Source: Limnanthes douglasii subsp. nivea (Eukaryota > Streptophyta > Magnoliopsida > Brassicales > Limnanthaceae). From it: a DNA stretch of 64,000 nucleotides. Below are positions 41,443 to 51,210 of the stretch, in pieces. Where the stretch lies: positions 138,765,473 to 138,829,472 of the forward strand of contig JAUPFV010000004.1 in assembly GCA_036936605.1 (NCBI GenBank), written 5' to 3'. Position 1 is the stretch's first letter. Each line of letters begins with the position of its first letter. Under the pieces are notes generated by a model, which was given only the letters and a program-made list of their open reading frames with translations, was not told where the DNA came from and did no database searches. The translations under genes were made by a program, and so were the position numbers.

Positions 41443-42200
41443 CCAAGACGAAACGTGATGTAGATGAAATTCTTGGATTTCGAACGTGATAAACCATCAG
41501 TCATGTTCATCAAGCGGAGTGACTTGCTTGGAGTGTATCAAGATGGTGTGGCTTGATTGAAGTGACACTAAGGAACATCTATTATGTTCTGATAAGAGTG
41601 AGTAGATAAATCTATTGTAAAGCCTCATCACTCAGATAGTGAATCTTAACACAACCTAATTAGAGTGAGTAAGTCAATTTATAGGAGGTAAAAGTGGTAG
41701 AATTTGTTAGGTGCGACAAAATTTCTCCATTGCATAGACATTAGAAGGATCAATGGTATACAAATGTTTTTCCCAAATAACCATTTTTCATTTATCACTA
41801 ACTCATATATAAACTTTGAATTATTTAGACTTATGTCCGCAAAATCAAATATAGATTTTTCAACTATTTAGTTTCAATGGATATTCGTGATTTTCATAAT
41901 CAATTAAAAAATCTTGATAAAAAAAGTTTAACACTTTTAAACAAATCATAAAACAAAAAATAAAATTATGGAATAAAAAAAAAATTAAAACATATTTTCA
42001 ATATGTTTGACTTCCGTCCATTATTTAAAGAATTAAAATTAAAATTTTCCCACAAAAGTTAAATAACTGTGGATACTATGTATACACAATTTTATACCTC
42101 AAAACAACGAATAAATAAATAAATAAATAAACTAATTTTTTTTAAGCAAAAAACCTCTAATTCATTTCATTTAACATCAAGAATCTATGTTACAAGATAT
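41443..42200. other. AT-rich stretch after the copia remnant
   Basis: No protein was recognised; an AATA microsatellite lies at about 42108-42130. The first 250 bp are possibly leader of the copia relic. Confidence 0.45.
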
Positions 42201-42220
42201 GCGGTCAAAATCTAAGAAAA

Positions 42221-42785
42221 TTATAGAAGTGTTATCCTTGGTTCGAAGCCAAATTTTTCCTCAACAGCCGAATATCTTTTTCTCATCTGATGAACTACCT
42301 GAGATGATTTCTTTGCACTGACCACATCCCAAAAACCATCACACGCCAACAAGGAAAATGCCCCACTTGCTTGACCAATAAGCACAACTTGACTTATAAA
42401 AGGCTTTGAACTGAAGCGAGACTCTTGCTGCTTCAGAAATTTATCTCCAAGCATCCGAGCAAGATTCTTGAATGCGGAGTCTTTCAGAAGCACTAGTTAT
42501 TCTATGATCTTCTGTCTTCTGAACCAGCTGGTCATTAATATGCATTATACAAGCTGAATCGCCAACATTTGCACATTGTGCAAAGAAGTTTTTAACAACG
42601 TCGGCCCAAACCAGAAGCACTGTTGCAGTACATCCTTTCTAATCGAATATTGTATAATTGATCTTGCCAAGATTCTGCTTTGTTGAAATGCAAAATTTGC
42701 AACACTAATCATGTATGCTAATCACTCATATTGGTTACTGAGACACGCTTCTGTCTGAGAAAAAGCATCCCTGAGAACATCTGAT
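42221..42785 (-). pseudogene. Protein phosphatase 2C fragment (KAPP / PP2C 70-like), broken
   Basis: On the minus strand three pieces of a PP2C C-terminal domain can be read: ASDVLRDAFSQTEACLSNQYE (about 42770-42710); after what looks like a retained intron, GCTATVLLVWADVVKNFFAQ and CANVGDSACIMH plus KTEDHRITSASER (about 42635-42490); and ARMLGDKFLKQQESRFSSKP with LACDGFWDVVSAKK (42460-42290). The style is that of the kinase-associated phosphatase KAPP. A short deletion and slip near 42480 remove the segment between the second and third pieces. PP2Cs are Mg/Mn-dependent Ser/Thr phosphatases; this piece cannot be active. Confidence 0.8.
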
Positions 42786-42795
42786 GCATGACTAG

Positions 42796-43648
42796 TCATT
42801 CTTTAACAAGCGGCCGTGTGTTGTTCCATAGCCATTGACGTGCAGAATCGTCCAGAAGAGGAGATACCTTTTCCCAGACATTTAAATGGTAATTGTTGAG
42901 CCACTCAATATCAGAAGAGGATAGCAAAGATACGTCAACTAGTTTGGTCTGAATTGGGACAAATGTTAGCCTTTCGAATCCCAGATATTCAACTCCTCCA
43001 AACCGATTCGGTGTGTTAGCCTCTTGCACAACTAGGAGATACTCGATTCGAATACCAAAGGCATGGTCTTCATAATAGCCTGGTTCATTACTAACAACCA
43101 TGCCTTTTTGTAGCGGGGTCATATTTCCGTATCGGTAGCTAATACTTTGAGGACCTTCATGAACATTAAGTGAAGCCCCTACTCCATGTCCAGTCCCGTG
43201 TCAGTAATCAAGTCCAATCTTCCATAGAAATGAGCGAGCAAACGCGTCCAGCACAAAACCCGGCGTACCCTCAGGAAAGACGGCTTGATCTAGAGCAATA
43301 TGACCCTGTAAAACTCGGGTAAAGCACTCTTTTTCACGTGCAGAAGGATTTCCAAAGTGCACTGTCCTGGTAACATCAGTTGTCCCATCAACAAACTGAG
43401 CTCCACTATCCAATAGAAAAAGCTTTTGCGAATCCACAACACTGCAGCTCTCTGGTTCTGGTTTATAGTGTATAATAGCGCCATTGGGACCCGAACCACT
43501 TATTGTATCAATGCTTGTATCCATTAAACCATCTTGCTTCGAGCGAAACTCAAGGAGTTTATCCGAAACATCAACCTCTGTTAGTTTCACATTGTTGCTA
43601 ATTTCTTTTTCCAGCCAAGCCCAGAACTGAGCCAGAGCAGCAGCATCT
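42796..43648 (-). pseudogene. Xaa-Pro aminopeptidase P C-terminal fragment, premature stop
   Basis: The minus frame starts after a splice-acceptor-like TTTCTCAG with [15 protein letters not shown] and shows the M24 metallopeptidase domain: [20 protein letters not shown] (metal-binding Asp residues), [20 protein letters not shown], then HGTGHGVGASLNVHEGPQS (metal-binding His), SNEPGYYEDHAFGIRIE and WLWNNTRPLVKE with a natural stop at 42796. A TGA at 43201-43203 sits before HGTGHG where the family has Arg, a CGA-to-TGA change. Only the C-terminal half is present. In plants this enzyme (APP1) removes N-terminal residues before Pro. The intron start indicates genomic DNA rather than a retrocopy. 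Confidence 0.88.
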
Positions 43649-43940
43649 CTGAGAAAGATACAGAATTGGCAAAGACAATTATACATCAATATTGTAAAAA
43701 TTTACTCTGCTATCAGTATTTGAGATGCATACTGATGCAGATGGACATTTGGTATCTGCACTAATCCTCTCAAACAAAGTCACCACTATAGCAAACGAAT
43801 TCTGATAATGCTGCTGCAGCAGCTTCCCTCTGAGATTTTTGGGACAAGATTAAAGACTTTGTCAAAATTTGGCAAATGCTTAGAACCTCTTTTGGTCTCT
43901 TGATAGAAATGCAACCAGCATTCTATCAGAATTTTAATCA
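43649..43940 (-). other. Intron-like remnant between the aminopeptidase piece and the PAH frame
   Basis: Sequence upstream of the aminopeptidase exon ends in a TTTCTCAG acceptor and has no match in reading to the preceding aminopeptidase exon. It may be intron or foreign sequence from the fusion point. Nothing else is recognisable. Confidence 0.4.
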
Positions 43941-45491
43941 TCAACTAAGTTGAAAAACATCTCTGGCTAGAAATATATCCATATAGCCAGACTTGAACAG
44001 CTCATTAAACTCGTCCATGAGATCCTGATGGTTTCCAAATATACCATTCATCGCAGACAGATACTTTTGCTTAGGGATTGTGTCCACGGATCGCATTGAA
44101 TACAAGATGTCTGTAAATTTCTGGAATTCATCTTTACTGCCAAACCGTTCCTCGACTTTCTCACAGAATACATACCCTCTACGCTTGATTCCATACCCCT
44201 CCGGTAAAATGGCTTTATATATATCAATCAGCTTATTATGCCCCTTGATTATATCTTGTATCCGAGTATTTGCAGACGCGATTCCAATCCTTTCCGCCTT
44301 GGCGTCTTTCACGACAGTACTAAACATATGAACTTTCTCTTTGTCATCTTTAAAAGTCTTCAGGACTTCCTTGTAAAGGGTCCAGAATTCATCATTCGTT
44401 GGAATAGGTGGTTTCTTTAATAATGGCTTCTTGGGTTGCGAACGTGAAGGCAAATAGTAAGTGTCCTTCGCATCCATCCCAACCTCAACATCTTTAGGAG
44501 TAATGACAGATTTAATCTTCCTTTTGTAAACTTTAGTAACTGCTTGTAACTGAGAATTTGTAGAAACTGCTTTTAACTGTGAATTTGTAGAAACTCTTAA
44601 ATCTTTAGAAGTGTTCATAACAGATTCATTAGAGTCTTTAACTAATAAAGCATCTGTTTCTTTCAACTGTTCTTTATTAACATCTTCTTTATCAATCAAC
44701 TGCTCCTTGCTAACTTTCAATCGACCTACCTTCCTACAGTCTTTAAGAACGTGACCCAAATGATGACAGTGAGAGCAATATCCAGAGACGTTTTTATAAC
44801 TGATTCCAATCCAAACTCCGTCATTCTCACCAAAACCCACCCACAAGCTTCTACGAAGAACCATAGCAACGTTAATTTCAACCTGGGCGTAGCATGCATT
44901 ATTACATGCCCTGTTTTTATCAGGCACCACTATGCGATGCACCACACCAAGAGTCGAGGCAAGATCATGAATAACCGAAATGTTATACATGAATTCTGGA
45001 AGCCTTTCAAACCTAATCCATAGTAAAACAACAGGGCTTTCAACATTCTTATTGAAATCAGGCCCCCATTTCAAGAGCCTCATGTTCTTTCCATCCACTG
45101 CCCACACACCTCTTGACCATAGAACACTTACATCTTCCTTAAGGCAGAATTCAATTAAAACATGGTGTGAGTCTATGGAAACAAAACTATAAGCGCCCCT
45201 AAACTTAAACGATTCTAAGAAATGTTGTAAAGATGATCTTTTGGGAATACCATCAGAAAACTTTCCGACCAGCGTAGTCCTACTTTGCATTAACAAACGA
45301 TCTTTAGTTTCACCGGAGTATTGAATATGAATATGCCCACCTGGATCTTTAACAAATTCTGGAGACGTTTCTTTAATCAAAGGTTTTGCTTTAACCGCTT
45401 CGACAAAAGATTTCTTTACCAACGTATCAGCACCATTCACTCCACTCTTTAAAGCCGGAAATTCATCATCTATAAGAACTCTGTTATCCAT
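43941..45491 (-). CDS. DUF4283 - CCHC knuckle - double PAH fusion protein (516 aa), intact
   Basis: The first ATG is at 45491 (MDNRVLIDDEFPALKSG); the frame is open upstream but without ATG. Residues about 71-190 form a DUF4283 domain (RTTLVGKF, DSHHVLIEFCLKEDVSVLW, NMRLLKWGPDF), as in plant LINE ORF1 proteins. A CX2CX4HX4C knuckle lies at 239-252. A basic/Ser linker holds a duplicated STNSQLKAV (301-318). Residues about 377-435 read like a SIN3 PAH domain (MFSTVVKDAKAERIG, GHNKLI, LPEGYGI) and 441-500 like a second (VFCEKVEERFGSKDEFQKF, IFGNHQDLMDEFNELF). PAH domains are helical protein-interaction modules of SIN3 co-repressors. No stops or slips, unlike every other LINE-derived frame here. 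No endonuclease or RT follows. Role unknown; a domesticated nucleic-acid-binding adaptor is possible. Confidence 0.8.
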   Translation of the reverse strand: MDNRVLIDDEFPALKSGVNGADTLVKKSFVEAVKAKPLIKETSPEFVKDPGGHIHIQYSGETKDRLLMQSRTTLVGKFSDGIPKRSSLQHFLESFKFRGAYSFVSIDSHHVLIEFCLKEDVSVLWSRGVWAVDGKNMRLLKWGPDFNKNVESPVVLLWIRFERLPEFMYNISVIHDLASTLGVVHRIVVPDKNRACNNACYAQVEINVAMVLRRSLWVGFGENDGVWIGISYKNVSGYCSHCHHLGHVLKDCRKVGRLKVSKEQLIDKEDVNKEQLKETDALLVKDSNESVMNTSKDLRVSTNSQLKAVSTNSQLQAVTKVYKRKIKSVITPKDVEVGMDAKDTYYLPSRSQPKKPLLKKPPIPTNDEFWTLYKEVLKTFKDDKEKVHMFSTVVKDAKAERIGIASANTRIQDIIKGHNKLIDIYKAILPEGYGIKRRGYVFCEKVEERFGSKDEFQKFTDILYSMRSVDTIPKQKYLSAMNGIFGNHQDLMDEFNELFKSGYMDIFLARDVFQLS

Positions 45492-45671
45492 CGGGGAACA
45501 GAGTAAAACTAAACAGCAGATTGCTAAGAAAGCAATCAAACAGGGAACACCAGAAGGATAAGGATTAGCAAAGCGCCGGTAATCAACGGAGACCTACTGG
45601 TCCAAGGAGAACCTTACAGGTTCTTGGAGAAAAAGAAAATCCCCGATTCCCTTTATATTTTCAATTAACAT

Positions 45672-45791
45672 TTAATGCATTGTAGAATAGAATTTGTGTA
45701 GAAAGAAAGCTGATGTTACCAGGAGAAAGAAAGCGACGCCGATGGTGGTGGTGGGGGGTTTGGGAATTGATTTTCTCAGAATAATCTTCAT
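45672..45791 (-). CDS. Short frame with one membrane segment (39 aa), possible orphan first exon
   Basis: Minus-strand ATG at 45791 gives MKIILRKSIPKPPTTTIGVA followed by a hydrophobic stretch (FFLLVTSAFFL) and a stop at 45672-45674. It resembles the start of a type II membrane protein. It lies in a GC-richer 5'-like region (45700-45960) directly upstream of the PAH fusion frame, so it may be the first exon, or a uORF, of whatever transcript starts here. Not recognised. Confidence 0.3.
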   Translation of the reverse strand: MKIILRKSIPKPPTTTIGVAFFLLVTSAFFLHKFYSTMH

Positions 45792-45799
45792 CTTGAATA

Positions 45800-46281
45800 C
45801 ATAGAACTCTTCAAAATCATCTGCATCTTTTCCAAATCTAATGAAAACCTCAGAACAAAATACTATTGGGTCTTGTAGTCATCCCGACCTTCATGCCGTC
45901 ATATCCTCCCGGAGCGGGCATTTAGAGAGAGAGAGCGCGCGGAGTCTTTTTCTCTTTCTACAATTTCTAAACCGTAAGTTTTTTCAAAATAAATAAACTA
46001 ATTTAAAACAACTGAACCGTGGAACTATAATAAAAAAAAACAATTTCCCTATTAAGCACTTATTCAACGCGTGTGCACCCTTCAAGGATTCGTTTTGAGA
46101 GTAAGAAAGAATATAGGGGTCTCCATTGTTATTTTCTCTATTTACTAGTTACCTGGATTGAATTGAAGTGAACTGCTGTTTTTCTTCAGCTATTGTCCTA
46201 ACGCTAAAGAATCGTCTTTGCGTTTTCTTTGTGCTCATATAAATATATATCTCTTAAGAGAGAGAGAGAGAGAAGAGAGAG
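45800..46281. promoter_or_regulatory. Divergent intergenic region between the PAH-fusion side and the DUF1218 gene
   Basis: About 480 bp separates the two divergent units. It has GA-rich tracts (45927-45938 and 46258-46280) and a TATA-like CATATAAATATATATC at about 46236-46251, 30-45 bp before the DUF1218 ATG. Shared or bidirectional promoter activity is possible but not shown. Confidence 0.45.
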
Positions 46282-47550
46282 ATGGCGTCGGTGTTGTTGC
46301 TTCTAGTGGTGTTCTTGATGGATGTGGTTGCTTTTGGACTTGCTGTTGCTGCTGAGCAGAGGAGGACTACTGTTAGTTTCTTCTTCTTCTTCTTTTTGGC
46401 TTTGTTTTGATAATATTTCTCTGCAGTTACGTTTTGAATCTTTGCCAATTCCTAGGTTGATTGAATCTCTGTCTGATTCATTAGCTCTACAGTTAGGTTT
46501 TCTTGTGAATTTCATTTGGTTTCTGTTTTAGGGAATAGTAACTGAGTGTTTAGTTAGTAATCTCTGTTTGTCCTTTGTCTGAAGTTAGGTTTTTGTAAAA
46601 AAACTATGCTAATTGTTGTCTGATTCCTTAGTTCTACTGTTAGGTTTTGTTTATGAAATTCATTAAAGATTATGGGAAATGAGCCGTGTGTTGTCGGTTT
46701 GTAGAGATGTCTCTTTAGATCTGGGTCTGAACTGTCTTAATTACCTGAAAAAGGTAATGTTGTTATCAGAACAGCTAGGTTGTCTTACTGATTTCATTTC
46801 ATTCACTCTATAGCATAATCAAAGACTGAATTAGATTTGCATATCAAGAATCGACATTGTGCGTAAACAAGTGGAATAGTGTATTCCCGATTTTGATTGT
46901 TGACGATGTTTGAATAGGATTTCAAGTACATAACTCAAAATCCTATTGCTAGTGAGAAATTTGGCGAAATATTTGCTAGTTGTTTCAAATTTCATAATGT
47001 TGTCTGTTTGTCGTTGCACTGCAGTCGCACATTGTTACGGAGGGAAATTCGAGCTACTGTGTTTACGATAAGGACATAGCAACTGGGTTAGGTGTAGTCT
47101 CGTTTCTGCTACTTCTAGTTAGTCAGCTCCTAATAATGTTTGCGAGTAGGTGTTTATGCTGCGGAAAAGCTTTGTCACGTACTGGATCTCGAGCATGGGC
47201 TATTATTCTCTTCATAACATGCTGGTACGAACTTAACATTGTATTCATCATATATTGATCACACTATCTACAATTTTATTAATTGATTCGAATCACGATT
47301 TAGGGTATTCTTTTTCATCGCTGTGATCTGTTTGTTGGCCGGGTCGGTGCGTAATGCTTACCATACCAAATACCGCGGTTATTTGAACAGTCCTCCGTCT
47401 TGCCATACTCTAAGAAAGGGAGTGTTTGGTACCGCGGCTGCCTTTATTCTCTTTACGGGGATTGTTTCGGAGCTTTTCTACGTCAGTTATTCGAAAGCTA
47501 AGGATTATAGAGGTCCTGGTGATTCTGGCATAAGGATGGAAAACATATAA
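46282..47550 (+). CDS. DUF1218 family membrane protein (three exons, 178 aa)
   Basis: Exons 46282-46371, 47025-47224 and 47304-47550 join with GT-AG introns of 653 and 79 bp. The protein begins MASVLLLLVVFLMDVVAFGL (signal-anchor-like, then AVAAEQRR) and shows EGNSSYCVYDKDIATGLGVV, a second membrane helix, RCLCCGKAL, a third helix (AWAIILFITCW-VFFFIAVICL), then a loop with a conserved Cys (PSCHTLRKGVFG) and a fourth helix. This is the full pattern of plant DUF1218 proteins (the DEAL / MWL group, linked to leaf symmetry and wall lignin in Arabidopsis). All residues look sound, so the gene is probably functional. It is the only clearly intact host gene in the window. Confidence 0.93.
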
Positions 47551-48076
47551 CTGGTTTGTTGTGGTGGAAAATCAGTAGCTAAATATGTCTAATGTGTGTA
47601 TTTCGTATTTAATTTGATGACGTCTTTTGGATATGCGGGACTGAATTTATGCCTGTTAGGTGGAACAGTTAATTAGTATTTGTTGTATACATCTCTGATT
47701 GGATGAGAATTTGTTTTGGATGCATTTTTACTTGGGTCTTTTTGAGCAGAAGTATTTTAATTTAAAAAATCAAAACCCAACCGTAATCCGTTACATAATC
47801 AATCCGATTTTGTATGTGCTTATGTTCTTCATTCTTTATTTGCAGGTTGTATCGCTTTTTTAGGTTCTGTTTAAGAATTTGGACTATCCAAACTAAATGG
47901 ATTAATGATACAAAACTTGTAAATTATATTAGACTATTTCTAGATAGTTCACATAAATTAACATTTATCTAATCTAAAATATCAAATGTTATATATTTAA
48001 TTTTTTAATTTTTTTAATTTTTGTATTATGAAAGCATTATCTTCCATTAGTTTAGATTCGGATCATAAACTTTCCG
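47551..48076. other. 3' flank of the DUF1218 gene
   Basis: 3' UTR and AT-rich intergenic sequence. I see no canonical AATAAA close to the stop. Nothing else recognised. Confidence 0.5.
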
Positions 48077-48413
48077 GTTTTTTCTTCTGGAGGGAATCCG
48101 TCGCCGCTATTCAACGAGTGCGGACAGGGTAAACCCTCAGTGCGACGCAATAGGCTACAAACTAGGCTACAAACTAACGCTCAACGAGTGCAGACATGGT
48201 AAACCCTCAATGCGACGCAATAGCCTACAAACTAACGCTCAACGAGTGCGGACACGGTAAACCCTCACTGCGACGCAATAGCATACAAACTAACGCCAGA
48301 AAGTAAACTACACAAGGTGACATGCTCAGCCAAGAAAGCGTATGTGAAGGATTCGAACTCATGACCTTCACAAGCATACCTTACTTAACCAACTCGGCTA
48401 CCCCTTAGGGGTC
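48077..48413 (-). mobile_element. tRNA-derived SINE (337 bp) with tandem-repeat body, 9-bp TSD
   Basis: On the minus strand the head reads GGGGTAGCCGAGTTGGTTAAG (A box TAGCCGAGTTGG) and a B box AGTTCGAATCC about 35 nt on, a pol III promoter. The body holds the repeats at 48111-48296 and the tail is A-rich (AGAAGAAAAAAC). AACTTTCCG flanks it at 48068-48076 and 48414-48422. No tRNA fold is completed, so it is not a functional tRNA gene. The head resembles the plant Au-like SINE type; family not confirmed. Confidence 0.85.
48111..48296 (-). repeat. Three tandem units of about 58 bp in the SINE body
   Basis: Units begin TCAACGAGTG at 48111, 48181 and 48239 (plus-strand coordinates) and contain GGTAAACCCTCANTGCGACGCAATAG. 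The first carries an internal 12-bp duplication (AGGCTACAAACT), making it 70 bp. Confidence 0.9.
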
Positions 48414-48829
48414 AACTTTCCGATTTATATGACCATGGTATGGTATGGTTTATAGTTTCTGATCACAATTTAAAAAAAGACAACGATATTTTTTATATTG
48501 TCATAAAGTTGGTTTCATCATGATATGAAAATTAATAGTAAACCTGAGAGATGGGCCTCCAAGAAACCTAAAGTCCGATCTTGATTTCTCGATCCATCTG
48601 TAACTTTAAATAAAAAACGACCTAAATTTCTAGCCACTCTCCTTCCCTTCCTCAATCTTCATTGGTGACCGCTCCATTATTACGTCACCTCGAGGTAAAA
48701 TCTCGCTCTTAAACATCACACAAACCAAATCTCCACAAAAACTTTCTTCATAGAATCACAACCCAACATTTGAAGATACAAGAAGGACTGAGAATCTAGA
48801 AGAAAACCAATACAGAGCTCATCGTCAAC

Positions 48830-49560
48830 ATGCAAAATCGTTCGCTGGAGTTTTGGGTAACTCAAAACCAGATTTCAAGCATGAAAATGTGCTCTATGAA
48901 GTCTGAGAAGACTATATTGCTGTTCAATTTCAAGAACAAGATCCTCTTTTTATCCAAATTCACATTGATTGCGAAATTCTCCTTTGGAAGACCTCGATTA
49001 GATGATTTTAAGAATAACCTAGGTTGTTTTAGATTTGCTAGTGCTTTTAATGTTGTTTTATGAGACTATAGTCATTTCTTCATTGATTTTGATTCAATGG
49101 AAGATGTGAAAACTTTCTGGTAAAAAACAGTTGGGTTTATAGGCAAAATCTCATTTAGGATTCTAAAATGGTCACCAGGCTTTAACCCTAAACTGGAGTT
49201 TCCTTGTATTCCAGTATGGATCACAATGCCAAAAATACTTGAGATGTTGTATAACAATAATTCTGTCTATCATATTTCCAAAGAAGATGATACTCCTTTG
49301 GCAGTATGTGTTCTTAGTATAAACCGTGTTTCTTATAATACGTGTAAAGCCTCGGTAGTCACTGATGTGTCTAAATCTCTTCCCAAAAAACTTTGGATAA
49401 GTTTTGGGGAATGAGATGGTTGTTGGCAGGATATCACATATGGTGATATCCCTGCCTACGGTATAAAAATGTAAACACCTTGGTCAAAATGAATTCTGCT
49501 GTAATAAAGGCAACTTAGAAAAGAACACCAAAACAATAAAGAATCCACCTTTAAATGATG
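48830..49560 (+). pseudogene. LINE ORF1 (DUF4283 plus knuckle remnant)
   Basis: ATG at 48830 (MQNRSLEFWVTQNQISSMKM). The DUF4283 part shows IAKFSFGRPRLDDFK, DYSHFFIDFDSMEDVKTFW, FRILKWSPGFNPKLEF and IPVWITMPK over several frames, then ASVVTDVSKSLPKKLWISFG. A knuckle remnant CKHLGQNEFC appears near 49470-49500. ORF1 proteins bind LINE RNA; this copy is broken by stops at 49061 and later. Confidence 0.75.
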
Positions 49561-50140
49561 TCAATGCTAATAAAAATTCTCAGCTACATAAATCTAAATA
49601 AATTTGGATAAAAAAGGTTAAATCAGTTGTTGTTGGCTCTCTTAATGACAATACTGAAATTATATCTGATAAAACTACTGAACATTTTGATAGAAATTTA
49701 AAATCTAAAGAAACATATACATCTCAAACAAAATTCATAGACCAACTTAATAATATCTTATCCCCTAGGAATAAACCACCCATTACTCAAACCAAGAATC
49801 AATCCCCAAATGACCTAGTCTTAATTATAAACCAAGAAGTTTACCTTCCTAAAGTTATTAACCTTGATGTGATTGAAGAAATTCAATCCAACAACATAGG
49901 AAACACCTTTAGTCTTCTCAATGAAGACATATCAGATAATGAATAAGAACCTTTAGATCAAAGACAAACTCTTAGCCTACTTCTATCCTTAAGAAAAGGA
50001 AAAGAACCAGATCATAAAATCTAAGTTAAAAGTGCCAAAAAAGTCTCTAAGACCAAAATTAAAAGTCTTAAAAGCAATTTAAACAACGAACCTTTAAATT
50101 TCAAAGTATCTTTTAGATCATCTTCATCAAAACCTAAATG

Positions 50141-50253
50141 ACCATTAAAATTTTAAATTGGAATGTTATGGGAGTTTGAAACCAAGGAACAATACCCATA
50201 ATAAAATCAATAGTTAAAACTGATCAGATAGATTTAATTGCTTTGCAAGATCC

Positions 50254-50295
<42 letters not shown>

Positions 50296-51210
50296 GATAA
50301 AGTAACTACAAACTTTTAGTTTTTAATCTAACTTTGCAAACATTAATAACAAAATTTGGTTAATATGGAGAAACAGTTTAAAAGTTCAAGTTATTAAATA
50401 ACAATGATCAATATTTGAATACAATGATGACTTATCCTACTTATAACAAAGAAGTGATAGTCACCATTGTATATTCCAAATGTACCAGATACCAAAGATT
50501 AATTATTTGGGATGATTTGAGACTAATAACTGAACAACCTTTGTATTGGCTCATATTTAGAGATTTTAATGTAATCTCTAAAACATCTGAACAATTAGCA
50601 TGCTCTACCCTATGCATCAGATGGATGAATAAGTTTAATAACATGATCATGGACTGTCACCTTGAGGATCTAGAATATTCTGGATCAAATTTTACTTGGT
50701 TAACCACTCTAAATGGAAGAGGCAGGGTAGGGCATTACATAATTCCTTATGGAGAGATAATTTTGACATCACTAAGGTTAATCATCTGGCCATAACTGGC
50801 TTAGATCATTCACCCTTAGTGATATCTGTTTTAAACAACCTAAACACTCCTAAACCAAATTTTAAATTTCAGAATATGTGGTGTCAACACTCAAACTTCA
50901 TTCGAAACTGTGGAAAATAACTGAAAAGAACCTATGTATTGTAACCCTATACATATTTTCTAGACTAAGTTAAAGAGACTAAAATTATGTCTAAAAACAT
51001 GGAATAAATATGTTATTGAAGTTTTTTTGACAATATTTCCAAAGCAGAAGAAGATGTCAAAATATAAAAAATAATCCTTCAAGAAACTAACAATTCTGAA
51101 AAAAAAGATTTCCCTCTCCAAAGCCAGAGCTAACCACATATATTTTCTCGCCAGAGAATAAACCTTCTGGCAGCAAAAAGTGTTACTCACTAGCTTAAGG
51201 ATGGAGATAA
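50141..51210 (+). pseudogene. LINE ORF2 endonuclease domain, disrupted by a (TA)n expansion
   Basis: ORF2 begins ATGACCATTAAAATTTTAAA (MTIKILNWNVMGV, stop, NQGTIPIIKS ... DLIALQDP), the apurinic endonuclease start. After a TA microsatellite the domain goes on with VIVTIVYSKC, LIFRDFNVISKTSEQ (family GDFN) and SGSNFTWLTTLNGRGRV. Catalytic regions are partly lost. Confidence 0.8.
50256..50291. repeat. (TA)n microsatellite inside the LINE endonuclease
   Basis: About 17 TA units replace the codons after LQDP. Length likely polymorphic. Confidence 0.9.

Noticed and set aside
45492..45539. Signal peptide for the PAH fusion protein (hydrophobic start ending LLCSP)
   Set aside because: The upstream extension has no ATG; the first ATG is at 45491 and the protein then starts MDNRVLID without a signal peptide.
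46254..46515. Minus-strand Lys/Asn-rich frames over the DUF1218 first exon
   Set aside because: They are shadows of exon 1 and its T-rich intron; the plus-strand exon structure explains the sequence.
48340..48413. tRNA gene on the minus strand (A and B box present)
   Set aside because: No complete cloverleaf or acceptor stem closes, a repeat body and A-rich tail follow, and a 9-bp TSD flanks the whole unit. It is a SINE head.
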